From contig CALYLW010000017.1 of NCBI GenBank assembly GCA_944989445.1, positions 506,001 to 570,000 on the forward strand: a stretch of 64,000 bases of DNA. Reading direction: 5' to 3'. Numbering within the stretch: position 1 is the stretch's first letter; each line of letters opens with the position of its first letter. The DNA comes from Ampullaceana balthica. Lineage: Eukaryota > Mollusca > Gastropoda > Lymnaeidae. Below, piece after piece: positions 21,937 to 35,400 of the stretch. A program made the translations under genes and the position numbers. The notes under the pieces were generated by a model. The model did no database searches and had not been told where the DNA came from. It saw only the letters and a list, made by a program, of their open reading frames with translations.

Positions 21937-24219
21937 ACTGATTCCACTCTGATTATTTAGCTTTAAGGGCTGAAAAAAAAGCCTTAGAAATTTAAAAAAC
22001 TTACAAATTAGTTCTATAATTTATAATAAAATAAATAGCTAAAATATAAATATAATATAGTATATATTAATGAATTAATAATTAATACATTTAATATTAG
22101 GCTAATAAATTAGATACGTAAGTTCTCAAGAGAAAATTAAAATTTGCTGCAAAATAATATACGTGCTAAAACTGCAGGATTACCAGATAGTCAATCAAAC
22201 ATTCATTGTCATTCAAACAATTTACAATGCTAGACTAAGACTTATACAAGTTTTTTAGTTTATTTTTATTATTTTAAAATTTTGATTATACTAGACTAGA
22301 ATCATCAAAAATAGAATGATTTTGTAGGTCTATTACCTAATTTAAGAAATACTTGGCACTAATAATAATTTACATTTTATACATAAATATTATGACTTGC
22401 AATATTAAATTCCTAAGGGGCTCTGTTATCTAATTTAGAGTTCTATTGTAATGTTGACTTTTCAAAAATATAGAAAAAGCTTCCATTTTGTACATTTTTG
22501 CTTCCGTTGTTTTTATATCCGGTTTGAAATTGCGACTAACCAAATTAAGTTGAAATTAACACATCAATTAAAAAAGAAATACCATTAAAAGTAAACAATA
22601 TATATTGATGTTTAAAATAAATTATACATGATGAATATATACTGATATTTTTAATCTTTAGAATCCTAAGGGAATTGTTTTCATGTCGTAAATAACAAAT
22701 AGGTCAATATTTTCAACGTCCTTGACCCAATGGGTTACGTCGTGAAACTTAGTGGTAATAATGTTGGGCTACTTTTAGAAAATAAATTATATTACCGCTT
22801 TACACCGTCTAATATTAAGTTTTAATTTGAAAAAGGCGGCTAGGCATACATTTTCGAACCATAGCACCATTGGTTTTCTAGAGCTTGCTCAATTACTTTG
22901 TGTTACCACAGCTTAATACACAAATTAATATGACACGCTCACTCAGTACGTTGGTTGGGAGAGTGAGTGCTTGATTAAATACACAGCTGTCAGCTGTTAA
23001 TAGCTTAGGCATTTAGGACTAGTTTCACGAAAAACCACACTCACTTTAAATCAATCGTTGACTGTCTTGATTCAATGACTCGGGTCACCAGTTCCTTAAT
23101 AATAAATAAAGCGCCCGAAGTATGTTAAAGTAACAATTGAATTGTCAAAGTCAATGAGTGACGAGTGTTGTCTGTTGATGACTATTCAATTCACAAGAAG
23201 TTGCAGCTACTGAAACTGAAGTTGGATTCCACCAATAAAGTAGTTGATAAAGAGAATATTCATGATAATTAACAAACTCATTCAGTTGATTCAGGTAAGA
23301 GTCTTAGTAAGAGCATGTTAATAGTTATACTTGCTTAGCCTATTACTATTGGCTTATTCGTTTTACGCCTAAATTATATTATATAAGATATGGACCAGAG
23401 TCAGAGGTTCAATCAGACTATATTAGTATATTATTATAAATTATATTATAGAAGACCATCACTATCTCTACTATTAATATATGCTATGCTATGCTAATAG
23501 CAATTTTGAGTAAATATACTTGTAAGTAATATTACTAAGTCAAAGTCAAGTTCTTTATACTTTATTCTATAGACATAGATAGGCCAATACACTATATAAT
23601 ATTGTATAATAGTATATAATATATAGGCTATATGAATATAACTGTACTGTATAGGCATAGGCCCCTTAATTATAAATTTAAATATACGTGTAAGTATAAG
23701 ACTTAATAATTAATTAATAAGTATATTAATTATATTTATATTATGATTATTTATTAAATATGGTCCTATAAGTATAAATTATAAGTTATAAACTTTTAAA
23801 GTTATAATTTGTAATTATATACGGTAGGCCTATATAAATACATTTATTATATATTTTTTATAGCCTAGATTAAGATTTTTAAGTAATTAAGTTGTATTGC
23901 TAAATTTAAATTAATGTAGTAGCTAAATTGGTTAGAGACTGATTTTAAATGATTTGAGTGTAGTCAATATAAGTTTAAGAATAGTTTTCAAGACTGAAAC
24001 TTATATTCAAAAGTTTATACAGTAGTTGGAATAGTCCTCGTCTGCCATGACCATGAGAAAATGAAACATTGACATTAACAATGACATGCCATTGTTTAAA
24101 CTCAGTAACTACTATACTAATTGCTCTAGTGGTTGTTTTTTTCCATCAAAACGATTGCTTCATAACTTTTTTTATAATACACATATATATATGCACATAT
24201 TATCAATTGGGCCTATGCT
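21937..24219. other. Intergenic A+T-rich stretch with a possible untranslated exon
   Basis: No ORF and no TE with visible ends. About 23060-23294 is less A+T-rich than its surroundings and ends at a good donor, ATTCAG|GTAAGA. It could be a plus-strand 5' non-coding exon, with pyruvate carboxylase the next plus-strand gene, but this is speculative. The rest is ordinary repeat-poor sequence. Confidence 0.3.
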
Positions 24220-24222
24220 TTA

Positions 24223-24493
24223 GGGGCCGTCCATAAAGTACGTCACGCTATTTTTGACCATTTTTAACTCCCCCCTGTCATAAACTGTCACAAATCTTGG
24301 AAAAACCCCCCCCCCTAAAGTATGTCACACTTTCGAACAAAAATTATTATTTTTAGTAACAAAATAATTAAAATTTGCTATAAAACACTGACGTCACACA
24401 TAGCCGGACCCCCCCCCCTCCCTGTCACAAACTGTCACACTTTCTTACACCCCCTCCCCCCTCTGGAGTGTGACGTACTTTATGGACGGCCCC
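24223..24493. mobile_element. PIF/Harbinger-like MITE, cleanest copy
   Basis: Terminal inverted repeat GGGGCCGTCCATAAAGTACG at both ends, perfect over at least 24 bp, with TTA on each side (24220-24222 and 24494-24496). Inside are paired blocks CTGTCACAAA/CTGTCACACT and poly-C tracts. A 3-bp TWA target and GGGGCC ends fit PIF/Harbinger. No ORF of its own. Confidence 0.75.
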
Positions 24494-27241
24494 TTACTTA
24501 TACCGCTGATTATGAGGGATAAAGCTTATCTAACTATGCAAAATAGAACAAATAGTTCCTGAATCAGTAGAAAACACATCCGAATTCAATTTTGATATAC
24601 ACCTGTACTTAGCCATCTTAGAATCATGGATCCCTAGATTAAGAATTGGTTAAGAACACATAATTATACAAATTATACTTTCTATGTCATTGAAGGTCAA
24701 AGACTGGTGACTGCAAGTGCTCAAACTTTTCACTTGTCAATATTCTTAATAATTGGTGCTAAACTATACAAATACTGAATCAATAGCACTTAAAAAGGTA
24801 TATTTTAACAACCTAAATTGATATAAAACACCCTTCTTCCCCCAACTCAGATCTTAAAAATAAAAGATCTTTATTAGACTTGAAAAAAAAATTAACTTCT
24901 ATGTTGAGCATCAGTAATAAATGCACTGTTGACCTCTATTAAATGTGATTTCATCATCTAGATTACTCTTATCATCCAGATGCGTGACAGTTTGACACTG
25001 ATAAAACCTGTTGATAACAACAGATGTTCTTAGCTCAACACTTAAGTGAAACATTTTAATTATATATTTTTTAGACCTTGGGGGGGGGCATTTTTTTGTT
25101 GTTAATTTGGGTGCAGGGAAATGCTATTGGTAGATTTTTCCCATGGAAAAATAAAAATTTATTAAAGATACTACATGATAAGCCATCAGGATTCATTACT
25201 AGCCTATGTATTATGTGAGTACAACTAGTGTACATTCAAGATCAAATCAAGTTTTCAGCCAAAAATAACTTAATTACTTTTCACCAAGGCCTTTGCTTCA
25301 TTTGCCTTTAGTACATGTATATGTTAATCTGGCTCTAGATGTAGTATGCCTATTCATACAATTTTTGAAGTTACTGAATGCTTATCTACCTGAAATCAAT
25401 TTTTTCAAATAGCTATATTAAATATATGACCCAATCTTTACATTGTATAACTTTTGAGGTGTAGAATGGAAGAGGAAGGAGATGTGGTCATGGTAAAAAA
25501 TGAAAATCAGCAATGAAAAAATGACAGAGCAAGAAAATCAAAGAGCATATGTGACTTCATATTTTAATAATGATTTAGAGTTACACTGCATGCTGCATAT
25601 ATTTTATGTCTACAATTAAGAATACTTTTTTTTCAAAGGAGTGGCTTTACAAAAATATGCAATGATTTTTCATCTTGGGAAAATACCAAAATGGGGTGAT
25701 AGAGCAATGTTCAACTGTTATCAGGATATCCTCTTATCTCCAAAAGTACATGACATATTTGGGGGTGTGTCGATTATGAAGGCGTAAGGGCTGATCTGAT
25801 TGGTAGCCGTCAATGTTATCAAGAACCAATTCATACATCATTGTGATGTATGATGAAATTCGCAGTGTTCATAACTTTTGAAAGGCACCCCAAACCTTAT
25901 TAAAAGTTTATAGGTAAAGAGTAAAGAGAATTAGAAAACTTTTATTCCCAATCTTTGATTAATTTGAAAATGGTTTCTTAAGAAATTTTGCAATTTTCTG
26001 TTACTGTATTTTAATATTTCACCTGAGCAAAAAATGCATATTCATTTAAGTTTAAGTTAAGCCTACTTAGTGGCAAAACAGGGGGGCATTTATGGGATTA
26101 CCAGAATTTCAGTTGGGAATGGAGGTGAAAAAAACTTGACCAGCCCTTAGCAACAAATATCCTAGATAATCATTGAGCTAACCTTTAAAGGTCACTGATG
26201 CTTGTGAGATTATTTAATGTCCTAGCCTTTGACATTATTTGGTCAAGGGTATTTATTTGGATTTTCCATCCTCGAGCCGTATTTGCTGACTCAGCTTCAG
26301 GGGTTTAATTCATTCTTTATCTCAGTCCTCTTAAGCCACATCCCTCTTTTAAACATGGCGCTTTGATCAAAATTGAAATGTGAGTTGCTCTTGTTAGGCT
26401 GTCGGTGTGGTTTTGTGACTTTGATACCCAGCTCATTTTGCTATACCCAAGGGACCGGTGACTGTGCTATCTTTTAAACAAAAATATATTTTCTGTGAAA
26501 TGAGGCGCGAGTTGTGTGTTATAAACAAGTTTAAATAATGATTTAATCATTAAAACAAATAATATTTGTTGTTTTAATTAAATGTTATTTTTGATAGATA
26601 AGAACTTTTCAAATGTACAAAGTTGCCTTGATTATTAAATTATAAAATAATAATGTTTAGTTGGCACTCATTTGTAACTATGATTTTCTACCCTTTGCTT
26701 TTTTGTCGTAAGTTAATATCACAGTATTACTAGCCTATAGCTGGAAATATTAAGTTAATAAAAAGCCAATATAATCTATTTCCTCAGACCCCCGCCCCCA
26801 GGTAAAAAAAAGGTTTGAGAATCACTGTAAAACTTAAGTCAGCCTGACACCAGTCATCAGAGCGGACTATTGTCTCCATAAATATCAACGACCCTGGAGT
26901 AGAGTCCATGACAAATGGACCATGACGTAATAATTCCGATATCTTGTTTTGTTAGAGATACCCCAGACATATGTACTTTGTCACTTCATAAGGGAAGGCT
27001 GCAGTTGCATTAGGTGTAACATTGATAAAGCCTAGGGTACAAGGTCAAGTGGTCTGTTGTAAATGTTCAATTGTCATTGGTTGTGTTTTATAATCGCGTG
27101 TTACATTGGAGGCCCTAGGTTAGGGTTCCTTGAAGGCTGTTGGTGCGTATGAACTAGTTGTGTTTTATACTTGTGAAGCTTCTCTTTCATCTCAATCCAT
27201 GCTTTTCTTTTTCTTCAGTCTACCCTTTTCAATTTTCTCAA
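24494..27241. other. Intergenic, one hAT-like end
   Basis: No gene recognised. At 26785-26828 the sequence, inverted, reads CAGTGATTCTCAAACCTTTT, a typical hAT-type terminus, but I could not locate its partner. The rest is A+T-rich without ORFs above about 60 codons that look real. Confidence 0.45.
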
Positions 27242-27552
27242 GGGGCCGGGCCGTCCGTAAATGACGTCACGCGATTTTGGCGGATTTTTCACCCCCTTCC
27301 TCCTGCGTCACAAATAAAACGACTTTTTTGTCATTTAAGTATTTATTTAGTGTAAGGCTTATACTCTGAAATATTGTAACACGCGTGGAGCCATGTAAAC
27401 TGTCATTAAATAAATTGTAAGCAATCAAATTTTAAGTGGAACTTTTATTTAAAAGCTGCGCGTTGTTTTTAGGTGACGTTCTAGTTTTACTCACACATAG
27501 TCACAAATGTGTGGCCCCCCTAGGTGCGTGACGTCATTTATGGACGGTCCCC
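27242..27552. mobile_element. Harbinger-like MITE of the GGCCGTCC family
   Basis: Left GGGCCGTCCGTAAATGACGT and inverted right GGGGACCGTCCATAAATGAC, both running into ACGTCAC. The centre shares the tcatttaagtatttatttagtg block with the copies in the 14.9-16.1 kb cluster. Confidence 0.6.
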
Positions 27553-28690
27553 AATCCACACTTTTCTGCATGTCTTATTAAACGTACACTTTTCCTACAC
27601 TTTAACCTATCGGTATACATGGCCTCTTGAATCGATTTCCACTCTGCATCAACTAGAGTCTCGTACATCCACTTCCACAGCTCTCTCCCTCTAATATAAT
27701 ATAAAACAACCCTCTTTTTACATCCTCTCTCTGTCAATACTCCCATGTCCCCCTTACAAACTCCATGCTTTCTCTCATATATATTATATATATATATATT
27801 ATACTATAACCGATGCCCCTCTCAACAATCGTCACTTCTTCCATCTATTCCGCAATATATTCTCTAGAATTGTCTTTCTTCTAAATCGTATATTCCCCCA
27901 TCTTCTGTTCTCACGTCTCTTTTACTCACCCAAATCTTTCATGTGTCTGTCTGTACATGGCTCTTATTCATTGCATTCACTGAAATGAATTATAAAAACG
28001 CAAAAGGACATTATTAGCGACTCAATCAGCAATAATTGCTGCCATTTTTAGACTGCATTCTTGTCAAAAAGAAAAATAATCAAAGTATCTTGATAGCTTA
28101 TTTTTTGCATCCGTAAGTCTTTTAGACAACCCTCAAATACAGTCCGGACACAATTATAGAGTAATATATCTAGATATGATTATATCTTGTCACTAAAATG
28201 TAGTGACCAAATAGATAGTAGTCAGTTGGAAAGCACGGGTTAATACGCCGTACTTGAACGCCAATAGTTTTATGGGTGGACACCCCCTTCCTCACTTGGC
28301 CGCCACCTTGTTTTGACTATAGGGGAAAGGGTAATGGTAACCTTTAACGTATTCGACAACGTGTTATTGATTAGGGCTGCCGTTAACAGCAACCGTTACA
28401 AATCCTTACTAATAACTATATAACAAATATGCAGAGGGGACATTGGCAGGCAATTCAAAAACTGAATTCAACGAGATTTCCCAAAATTTCAAAGCTCAGT
28501 GTAATGTGCACCGAGTCCTAGTAGTTCTTGAATCAAGTCAAGTGCTTTTTGTACAGTTTTTTTTTCAATTTTAAAAATGTCTTACTCTTTGACTATGTTA
28601 CGCTGTCATAAAAATTGCAATATTTATCTTCTTCTTAATTAAAGAAAACAAACAATTCCTTCTTTTAAAAAAATATATACATTTTATACA
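27553..28690. other. Intergenic, no gene seen
   Basis: A TA-rich microsatellite lies at about 27780-27805. At 28374 tagggctgccgttaacagca resembles a hAT-like left end without a visible partner. The minus-strand ORF at 27534-27746 starts inside the MITE and has no recognisable domain. Confidence 0.4.
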
Positions 28691-29756
28691 TCTAATATAT
28701 AAAGATGAAAGTTTGTGTGTTTGTTTGTTACCAATGGAAATCCGCACCGTTGGACCCAGGATGCTGAAATTTTGCATGGGGCTCTCATTCGACCCTAGAC
28801 AGGTCGTAGGCTATGTTTCAACCCCAGGTGACCACCCCTAGGGTAAGGGGGCCCATAATCAGAAAATGTAGAGCCAAATAAAGACAAAATAAATTCTCAT
28901 TTCGATATTGAACAGCTTCATGCGGGCATTCAAAACGAGTTCATTTTGGTGCGTTATTTTTTACAATACTTTATTTTTAGCTGTGCGCTTTCAAAAATCT
29001 TTTATTGTCAAATTACGGTGCGTACCTTTTCGTGTACGCATCTAAAAGTGAGCAGTGTAATTTTATTATAATAACATTCATATTTGTTTTGGCCTTGCGG
29101 TACAAAACAGTGGCCTTTTATACAAATACTTTCTTGATATTATAGATCTGTTAACACTATTTCATTACATTTGTCACACGATGTATGGTATTTATTTTTA
29201 AATTAAGAGTTTTATTATGTTGTTTCTAATGACTCAAATTTTAATTTAAACAAATACTAATTATGTGAGGCTATTTTATGTGGAAAGAAATTGCCCAAGT
29301 CAAAAAAGCTTAATCGTAATTTAGAGGAACTATACGTTTGTTTTTCTTAAAATTTGTTGGGTGTTCTATATTAATTTTTCTTGCTTATTTTACTTGCTCA
29401 ATCCCTTAAATTTAATTATTAAAGTTAATCATCAATGAATATTACATGCATATAAAAGCCTACGACCAATGCTGAGTTTTTTTTATTACATAAGCTCTAT
29501 AAATTTACAATTTAAACCTTTCTACCGGACTTATAAACATATGCATATTAAACTCAATACAAGTGAACCTATAAGCAATTAATTAAGTTGGGCGGCGAAT
29601 TGAATATGCCATGGTCATTACGCTGTAGCGGAATAACAAAAGCCATTTTAAAAATAGATGTTTAGTCAAACATAGCATCTTTTTTTCCTATTTCGTAAAT
29701 AATTTATTTATTTTTCAGAAACTAAATCTGGTGTTTGAAATATAATTTACAAACAA

Positions 29757-30545
29757 TGATGTCCCATCGGGAAACATGATCCAAAACATACTTGAATCCC
29801 TTTTTAAAATTATACCTATTACATAAAAGCCGTAAATTTAAATCGTATAACATAGAGACAAATATAAAAAAGCATTATATATCATTTCCATATTAAAACA
29901 CTAATAAATAAAGACAATCAAAAAAGTATACAATTTATTTTTGGAGCAGTACTGCATTACAAGACTTCATTTTAAGCGCCCGCCTTTAAATTGACTAAAA
30001 ACGGTGCGCAAATTTTATTGCAAGCTTTTTAAATAAGACTGATTTAGTTTCTTCAAATTCTTTTAGAAACTTCATTACATTTACTAATGAAGTTTCAAAA
30101 AGAATTTAAAGAAACTAACTCAGTCTTATTTAAAAAGCTTGCAATAAAAAAAATGACTTAAAAAGGGCATTAATTTAATTTAAAATCCTGCAAACAAACA
30201 TTTCTCATTGCTATAGATTCAACGTATCAAGAGATTACATTCGGAATGAAACTCGTGTAGTCTTTAATGCGCTGATAAAACATAAAAGAAAAAAGGTAAA
30301 ATGACCCATCGGGAAACATGGTCCAAAACATACTTGAATTCCTTTTTAAAATTATACCTATTACATAAAAGCCGTAAATTTAAATCGTAAAACATAGAGA
30401 CAAATATATAAAAGCATTATATATCATTTCCATATTAAAACACTAATTAATAAAAACTATAAACAAGTATAAAATTTATTTTTGGAGCAGTACAGCATTA
30501 TAAGACTTCATTTTAAGCGCCCACCTTTAAATTAACTTTAATTGA
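29757..30545. repeat. Direct repeat of about 245 bp flanking the palindrome
   Basis: 29757-30010 and 30300-30545 share cccatcgggaaacatg, ttttaaaattatacctatta, cataaaagccgtaaattta and tttttggagcagtac, ending in ttcattttaagcgcccgcc or gcccacc. Identity is high, about 90% by eye. Confidence 0.8.
30013..30149. repeat. 137-bp palindrome (perfect-arm hairpin)
   Basis: The left arm starts TTTTATTGCAAGCTTTTTAA and its inverse closes the right arm at 30149. Arms of about 62 bp carry only a few mismatches or indels around an 8-nt centre (acatttac). It could be a TIR-only miniature element or a Helitron-borne hairpin. No target duplication is evident. Confidence 0.85.
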
Positions 30546-32464
30546 CTAAAAATTGACTATAATTTTTTCACTTTTGTCCCTTTCTACAAAACGGTCCCAT
30601 TTAGCGATGGATTCCAAAATCTTATATGTTGCTGTTTCACCAAGGGATTCAATTCTTTTTTGATTCCCGTTTTCAGATAAGACATTATATTTTGTAAAAA
30701 AAAATTCCTGTTTTTGTTTCTGGAAATTAGATAAAGGGCGATTTTTACTCATTACTTTTAGTTCAGAGTTCAGTCGTGCTTAATTGTTTTTAGTATGATT
30801 CGTAAATTTTACAGACTTTTAGTCAAATGGGAAGTTGGACCATTAGTGAGAGGGGGCTTAGGCTTTTATTAGTATAGAAAAGGGGAGGGCACTAAATGAA
30901 GTTAATCAAGAGAAATACAAAAAAATAAGAAGAAAGTAAATCGTTGCATACACATACATACTTAACAAATAACTATTTGAATATTTTCAACAACATAATA
31001 AAACTTGCTCATTACAATAAACTTACTTATTAAAGTTAAGAATCAATGATCTTGATATGCATATAAAGGCCTAGGACCTATGTTGTCATTTCATGTTTAC
31101 ATAATTTTATGTTTACATAAGCTAAACAAATTAACTATTTAAACTTTAGCTAACGAACTTATTAAGAAAGTCATTAAACTTAACACAAGTGAACCTAAAG
31201 ATCACTAATTCCGTGTAGTTAGAAGCATAAAAATCTGGGTGGTTGTTAAGTACACTTCCGTGGTGGTAACGAGCAAAAAGAATATTTAAATATCAATTTT
31301 CATATAGCCCATATAATGAAAAAAACGTCTTTGTGCCCCCGGCCCCCATGACTGAATTGCAACTTTTTTACGCAAATGATCGTCGTGAGAGGCTACTCAA
31401 CAACTTCCCAAAGTTTCATGCTTCTACCTACACGCGAAGTTGGAGAATTCAATTAGTGATGAGTCAGTTTTTTATATAAGATAAAAACTACATAGCCTAT
31501 GACCTGTCCCGGGTCAAATGAGGGTCCCATGCAAAATTTCAGCACCTAGGTCCAACGGTGTGGCATTCTATGAGTAACAAAACAAACAAAAGAAACAAAC
31601 AAACAAACTTTCATCTTTATATATTAGATGGGGTTTTCCCGCTTTGGGAATGTTAATGTTTGACTGTTGCACAGTGCGCACTATTTTGACACATGCTTGG
31701 TGTGACGTAGTTTGGTGTGGGATGACGTCAATAGAGAGATATGCTAGAGGGACGATTTTGTAGTGGAGAGCACACACAGTGTTGTTATTATTTTGCCTTG
31801 AAGGATTTCTTTGTTCAATTAAAATATTGATTCTTCTGATGGTGTTTTTACTTATTGAGTTGAAGCCTTGTGAGTCATAAAAATCATTAGAACTTGACAT
31901 TCTTAAGAAGAACAAATGAAATTAATCTCTTTAGAATGTGTTTTTTAAGATTTTACAATAACTAACCTTACCTAACCAAACTTGAAGTAGTAAACAAGTT
32001 TATATATTAGCCTTTCTAATACCTTTCAGCCATTTAGTGGTGCTAATAGAATACATTAAATTCATCTGTTCATTGATGTTAAGAAGGATGAATTAAATAC
32101 ATATATTTATTGATCCGGTGAAGGTTAAATTAAATTAATCTCTTCTGAATATTTTTTTTTGGATCTTATAATCAATACAAAATATCACTAAACAAATTAT
32201 ATATCCAAAACTTAAATTAACACTTCACCTGTTTTACAAATGTCCAAACACAATTGATGTGTCCGAATTAAACAAATAGTCATGGGGTAGCAAAATTTAA
32301 ACTAATTTAATAATTTACTTATAAGTTACTTATTTATCTAAGTTACTTATAAGTTTATTGATGCTAAAAGGGGGGGGGAACCTTCAGTATGGTATTTAAG
32401 AAGAAAGTTTAACAAAGGGAAATACTTAAAAGCAGTTGTACACTAAAACAATATATAAGCTATT

Positions 32465-35400
32465 ATGTTCCAATCTTTCTTCAGAGAAATCATGCCCCCA
32501 AAAAGAAAAACTCAATTAGGTCGTGTTTCTAAAACGGCAAAGAAGCAAGCCTTACATAGAGAAAATGAAACGAATGAACAAACACAGGCAAGACTTGCTG
32601 TTGAGAGAGAAAGAGTTTCAATCAGAAGAGCTAATGAAACCAGTGAACAAACACAGGCAAGACTTGATGATGAGAGAGAAAGAGGTTCCATAAGAAGAGC
32701 TAATGAAACCAGTGAACAAACACAGGCAAGACTTGATGAAAAAAGAGTCAGATCTTCAATGAGAAGAGCAAATGCAACAAATGAACAAACCCAAATAAGA
32801 CTTGCAGACCAGAGAAATGGAAATTTAAACAGAAGAAGAAATGAAATGCAGCAAGACCTAAAAGGTGCTGCTCATCAATATGACCCAGATATTCCATACC
32901 ATCAACATGAAAAGGTCAACATTGGTGAGATGAACTTGATCTGCAAGCATTGCAGTGCATTTAAATGGAAAGATGAGCACCCTGGAATGTGCTGTTCAAA
33001 TGGCAAAGTTAAACTAGAGACTCTGCAACATCCACCTGAGCCACTTGATCATTTGCTTCAAGGTGTATCTCAAACGTCTAAACGCTTCCTAGCCAACATC
33101 AGAAAATACAACTCATGCTTTCAAATGACATCTTTTGGTGCCAGCAAAGAAATTCGTGAACAAGGATTCATGCCAACATTTAAAGTTCAAGGCCAAATTT
33201 ATCACAGGGCTGGATCTCTGCTGCCAGCTGAAGGCGAACCTCAGTTTCTGCAGATCTATTTCATGGGAGACCAAGCTAGAGAAGTCCAACAAAGATGTGC
33301 AAACTTTCCAGACTTGCAACAAAATGTTGTTTTGGAGTTGCAAGAACTCCTACATGCAAACAATGCCTACCTTCAAATTTTCAAGACAGCTCTAGAAAGA
33401 ATGCCAACTGATGAATACAAAGTTGTGATACGAGCTGACAAAGCACCAAGACATGAACACCAAAGGCGGTTCAATGTACCAACATTTGATGAAGTGGCCA
33501 TTGTCATGGTAGGAAATGAATTTGACAGACGTGACATTGTCCTTCAAAAGCGAAACAACCTTCTCCAAAGAGTTGCAGAAACTCATCGCTCTTATGATGC
33601 TCTGCAATATCCCCTAATGTTTTGGCAAGGTGAAGATGGGTACTCCTTTGGCATTCCTCAGACAAACCCAGACACGGGAAACAATGTTTTGGGTAAAAAG
33701 GTTACAGCAATGGACTTTTATGCATATCGAATCATGATTCGCAGTGGTGAAGATAACCATCTCTTGAAATTTAGACAGCTGTTCCATCAATTCATCGTAG
33801 ATATGTACGCGAAAATTGAAAGTGAACGCTTGCTCTACATCCGTCTAAATCAAAAGAAGCTGAGAGTTGAAGACTACATTCACCTCAGAGATGCCATTGC
33901 AAATGATGCCAATCCAAATGATCTGGGGAAAATGGTTATCTTGCCAGCAACATTTACAGGAAGTCCAAGACACATGCATGAGTACACTCAAGATGCTATG
34001 ACTTATGTCAGAAATTATGGAAGGCCAGATTTGTTTATCACCTTTACATGCAATCCACTATGGCAAGAAATTCAGGCTCATCTTTTACCTGGCCAATCAG
34101 CAGTGGATCGACATGATTTGGTTGCTAGAGTCTTCAAACGAAAACTATCAAAATTAATGGGAGTCATTACAAAAAGTCATGTCTATGGTGAAACGAGATG
34201 CTGGATGTACTCAATTGAATGGCAGAAGAGAGGCTTACCCCATGCACACATCCTAATCTGGCTGATGAAAAAATTACGACCTAATCAAATTGACAATGTA
34301 ATCTCAGCAGAAATACCAAACTCTACACAAGATAATTTTTTGTTTGAAATTGTTGTGAAAAATATGCTGCATGGACCCTGTGGAAACTTGAACAGAAACT
34401 CTGCTTGCATGGTTGATGGGAAATGCTCAAAAAATTATCCAAGGAATTTGATACAAGAAACTAAAACTGGTGAAGATGGCTATCCTGTGTACAGACGCCG
34501 TAAACCAGGAGATGGTGGTTTTACTGCAAAAATCAAAATGAAGGTTGGTTCAACATATCAAGAAATAGAAATGGACAACAGATGGGTGGTTCCCTACACT
34601 CCAATTTTGACAAAAATGTTTCAAGCTCACATAAATGTCGAATCTTGCCAATCTGTCAAGGCCATCAAATACATCTGCAAGTACGTCAATAAAGGAAGTG
34701 ACCAGGCCGTTTTTGGTCTTGAAGGAAACCAAGAGAATCCAGATGAGGTGCAAAAATTTCTAATGGGTCGTTACATCAGCAGTAATGAAGCAGTCTGGAG
34801 AATTTTGAATTTCCAAATTCATGAACGGTATCCAACAGTTGTTCACTTGAGTGTTCATCTTGAAAATGGGCAAAGAGTATACTTCAACCAAGAAAATATA
34901 TATCATCAAATTCTGGAGCCACCAAGAACAACTTTGACAGCTTTTTTTCAACTGTGCCAACAAGACGACTTTGCAAAAACCATTCTCTATTGTGTGGTTC
35001 CAAGGTACTATACTTGGAATGCTTCTCAAAAATTATTTAAACGCCGAAAACAAGGAGCAGATGTTGAGTATCATCCAGGGATAAAATCTTCAGATGCATT
35101 GGGACGTGTGTACACCGTTCACCCATCTAATGCAGAATGCTTCTTTTTGAGGATGCTACTTCATGTTGTTAGAGGACCAACATCCTACACTGACTTAAAA
35201 ACTGTTGATGGTCATGTGTGTGCTACATTTAGGGAAGCTTGCCAAATGCAAGGGCTACTAGAAAACGATCACCATTGGGTCTTGACCATGGAGGAGGCGT
35301 GTACATCTCAATCACCTACCCGTTTGAGACATCTGTTTTCAATTTTGCTGACAACATGCTCTGTTTCTAATCCACTTGCTCTCTGGGATACATTTAAAAC

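Larger units (their letters stand above)
28691..31627. mobile_element. Block bounded by two opposed Helitron 5' ends
   Basis: At 28691 a plus-strand Helitron-type 5' end begins A|TCTAATATATAAAGATGAAA. At 31627 the same sequence begins on the minus strand, also preceded by A. Both continue with a gtttgt-rich stretch, CACCGTTGGACC(C/T)AGG, GCTGAAATTTTGCATGGG and GACAGGTC. No CTAG plus hairpin terminus was found between them. The block holds two ordered duplicate modules (about 29400-29590 with 31010-31220; 29757-30010 with 30300-30545) and a large palindrome. The plus-strand end at 28691 is also the best candidate start for the autonomous Helitron ending at 37170. Confidence 0.55.

Noticed and set aside
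27534..27746. 70-codon minus-strand ORF
   Set aside because: Begins beyond and ends inside a MITE. No recognised domain and no splice-consistent extension.
30546..30752. 68-codon minus-strand ORF in the Helitron block
   Set aside because: Lysine-rich and A+T-driven, with no homology that I recognise and no intact neighbours.
30878..30887. Another Helitron 5' end (TCTATACTAATAAAAG on the minus strand)
   Set aside because: The sequence resembles a Helitron start, but the preceding host base is T rather than A and no matching 3' end was found.
31568..31915. 115-codon minus-strand ORF
   Set aside because: Its C-terminal part reads through the Helitron 5' end at 31627 and the rest has no recognised domain. 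A captured host fragment cannot be excluded but is unsupported.
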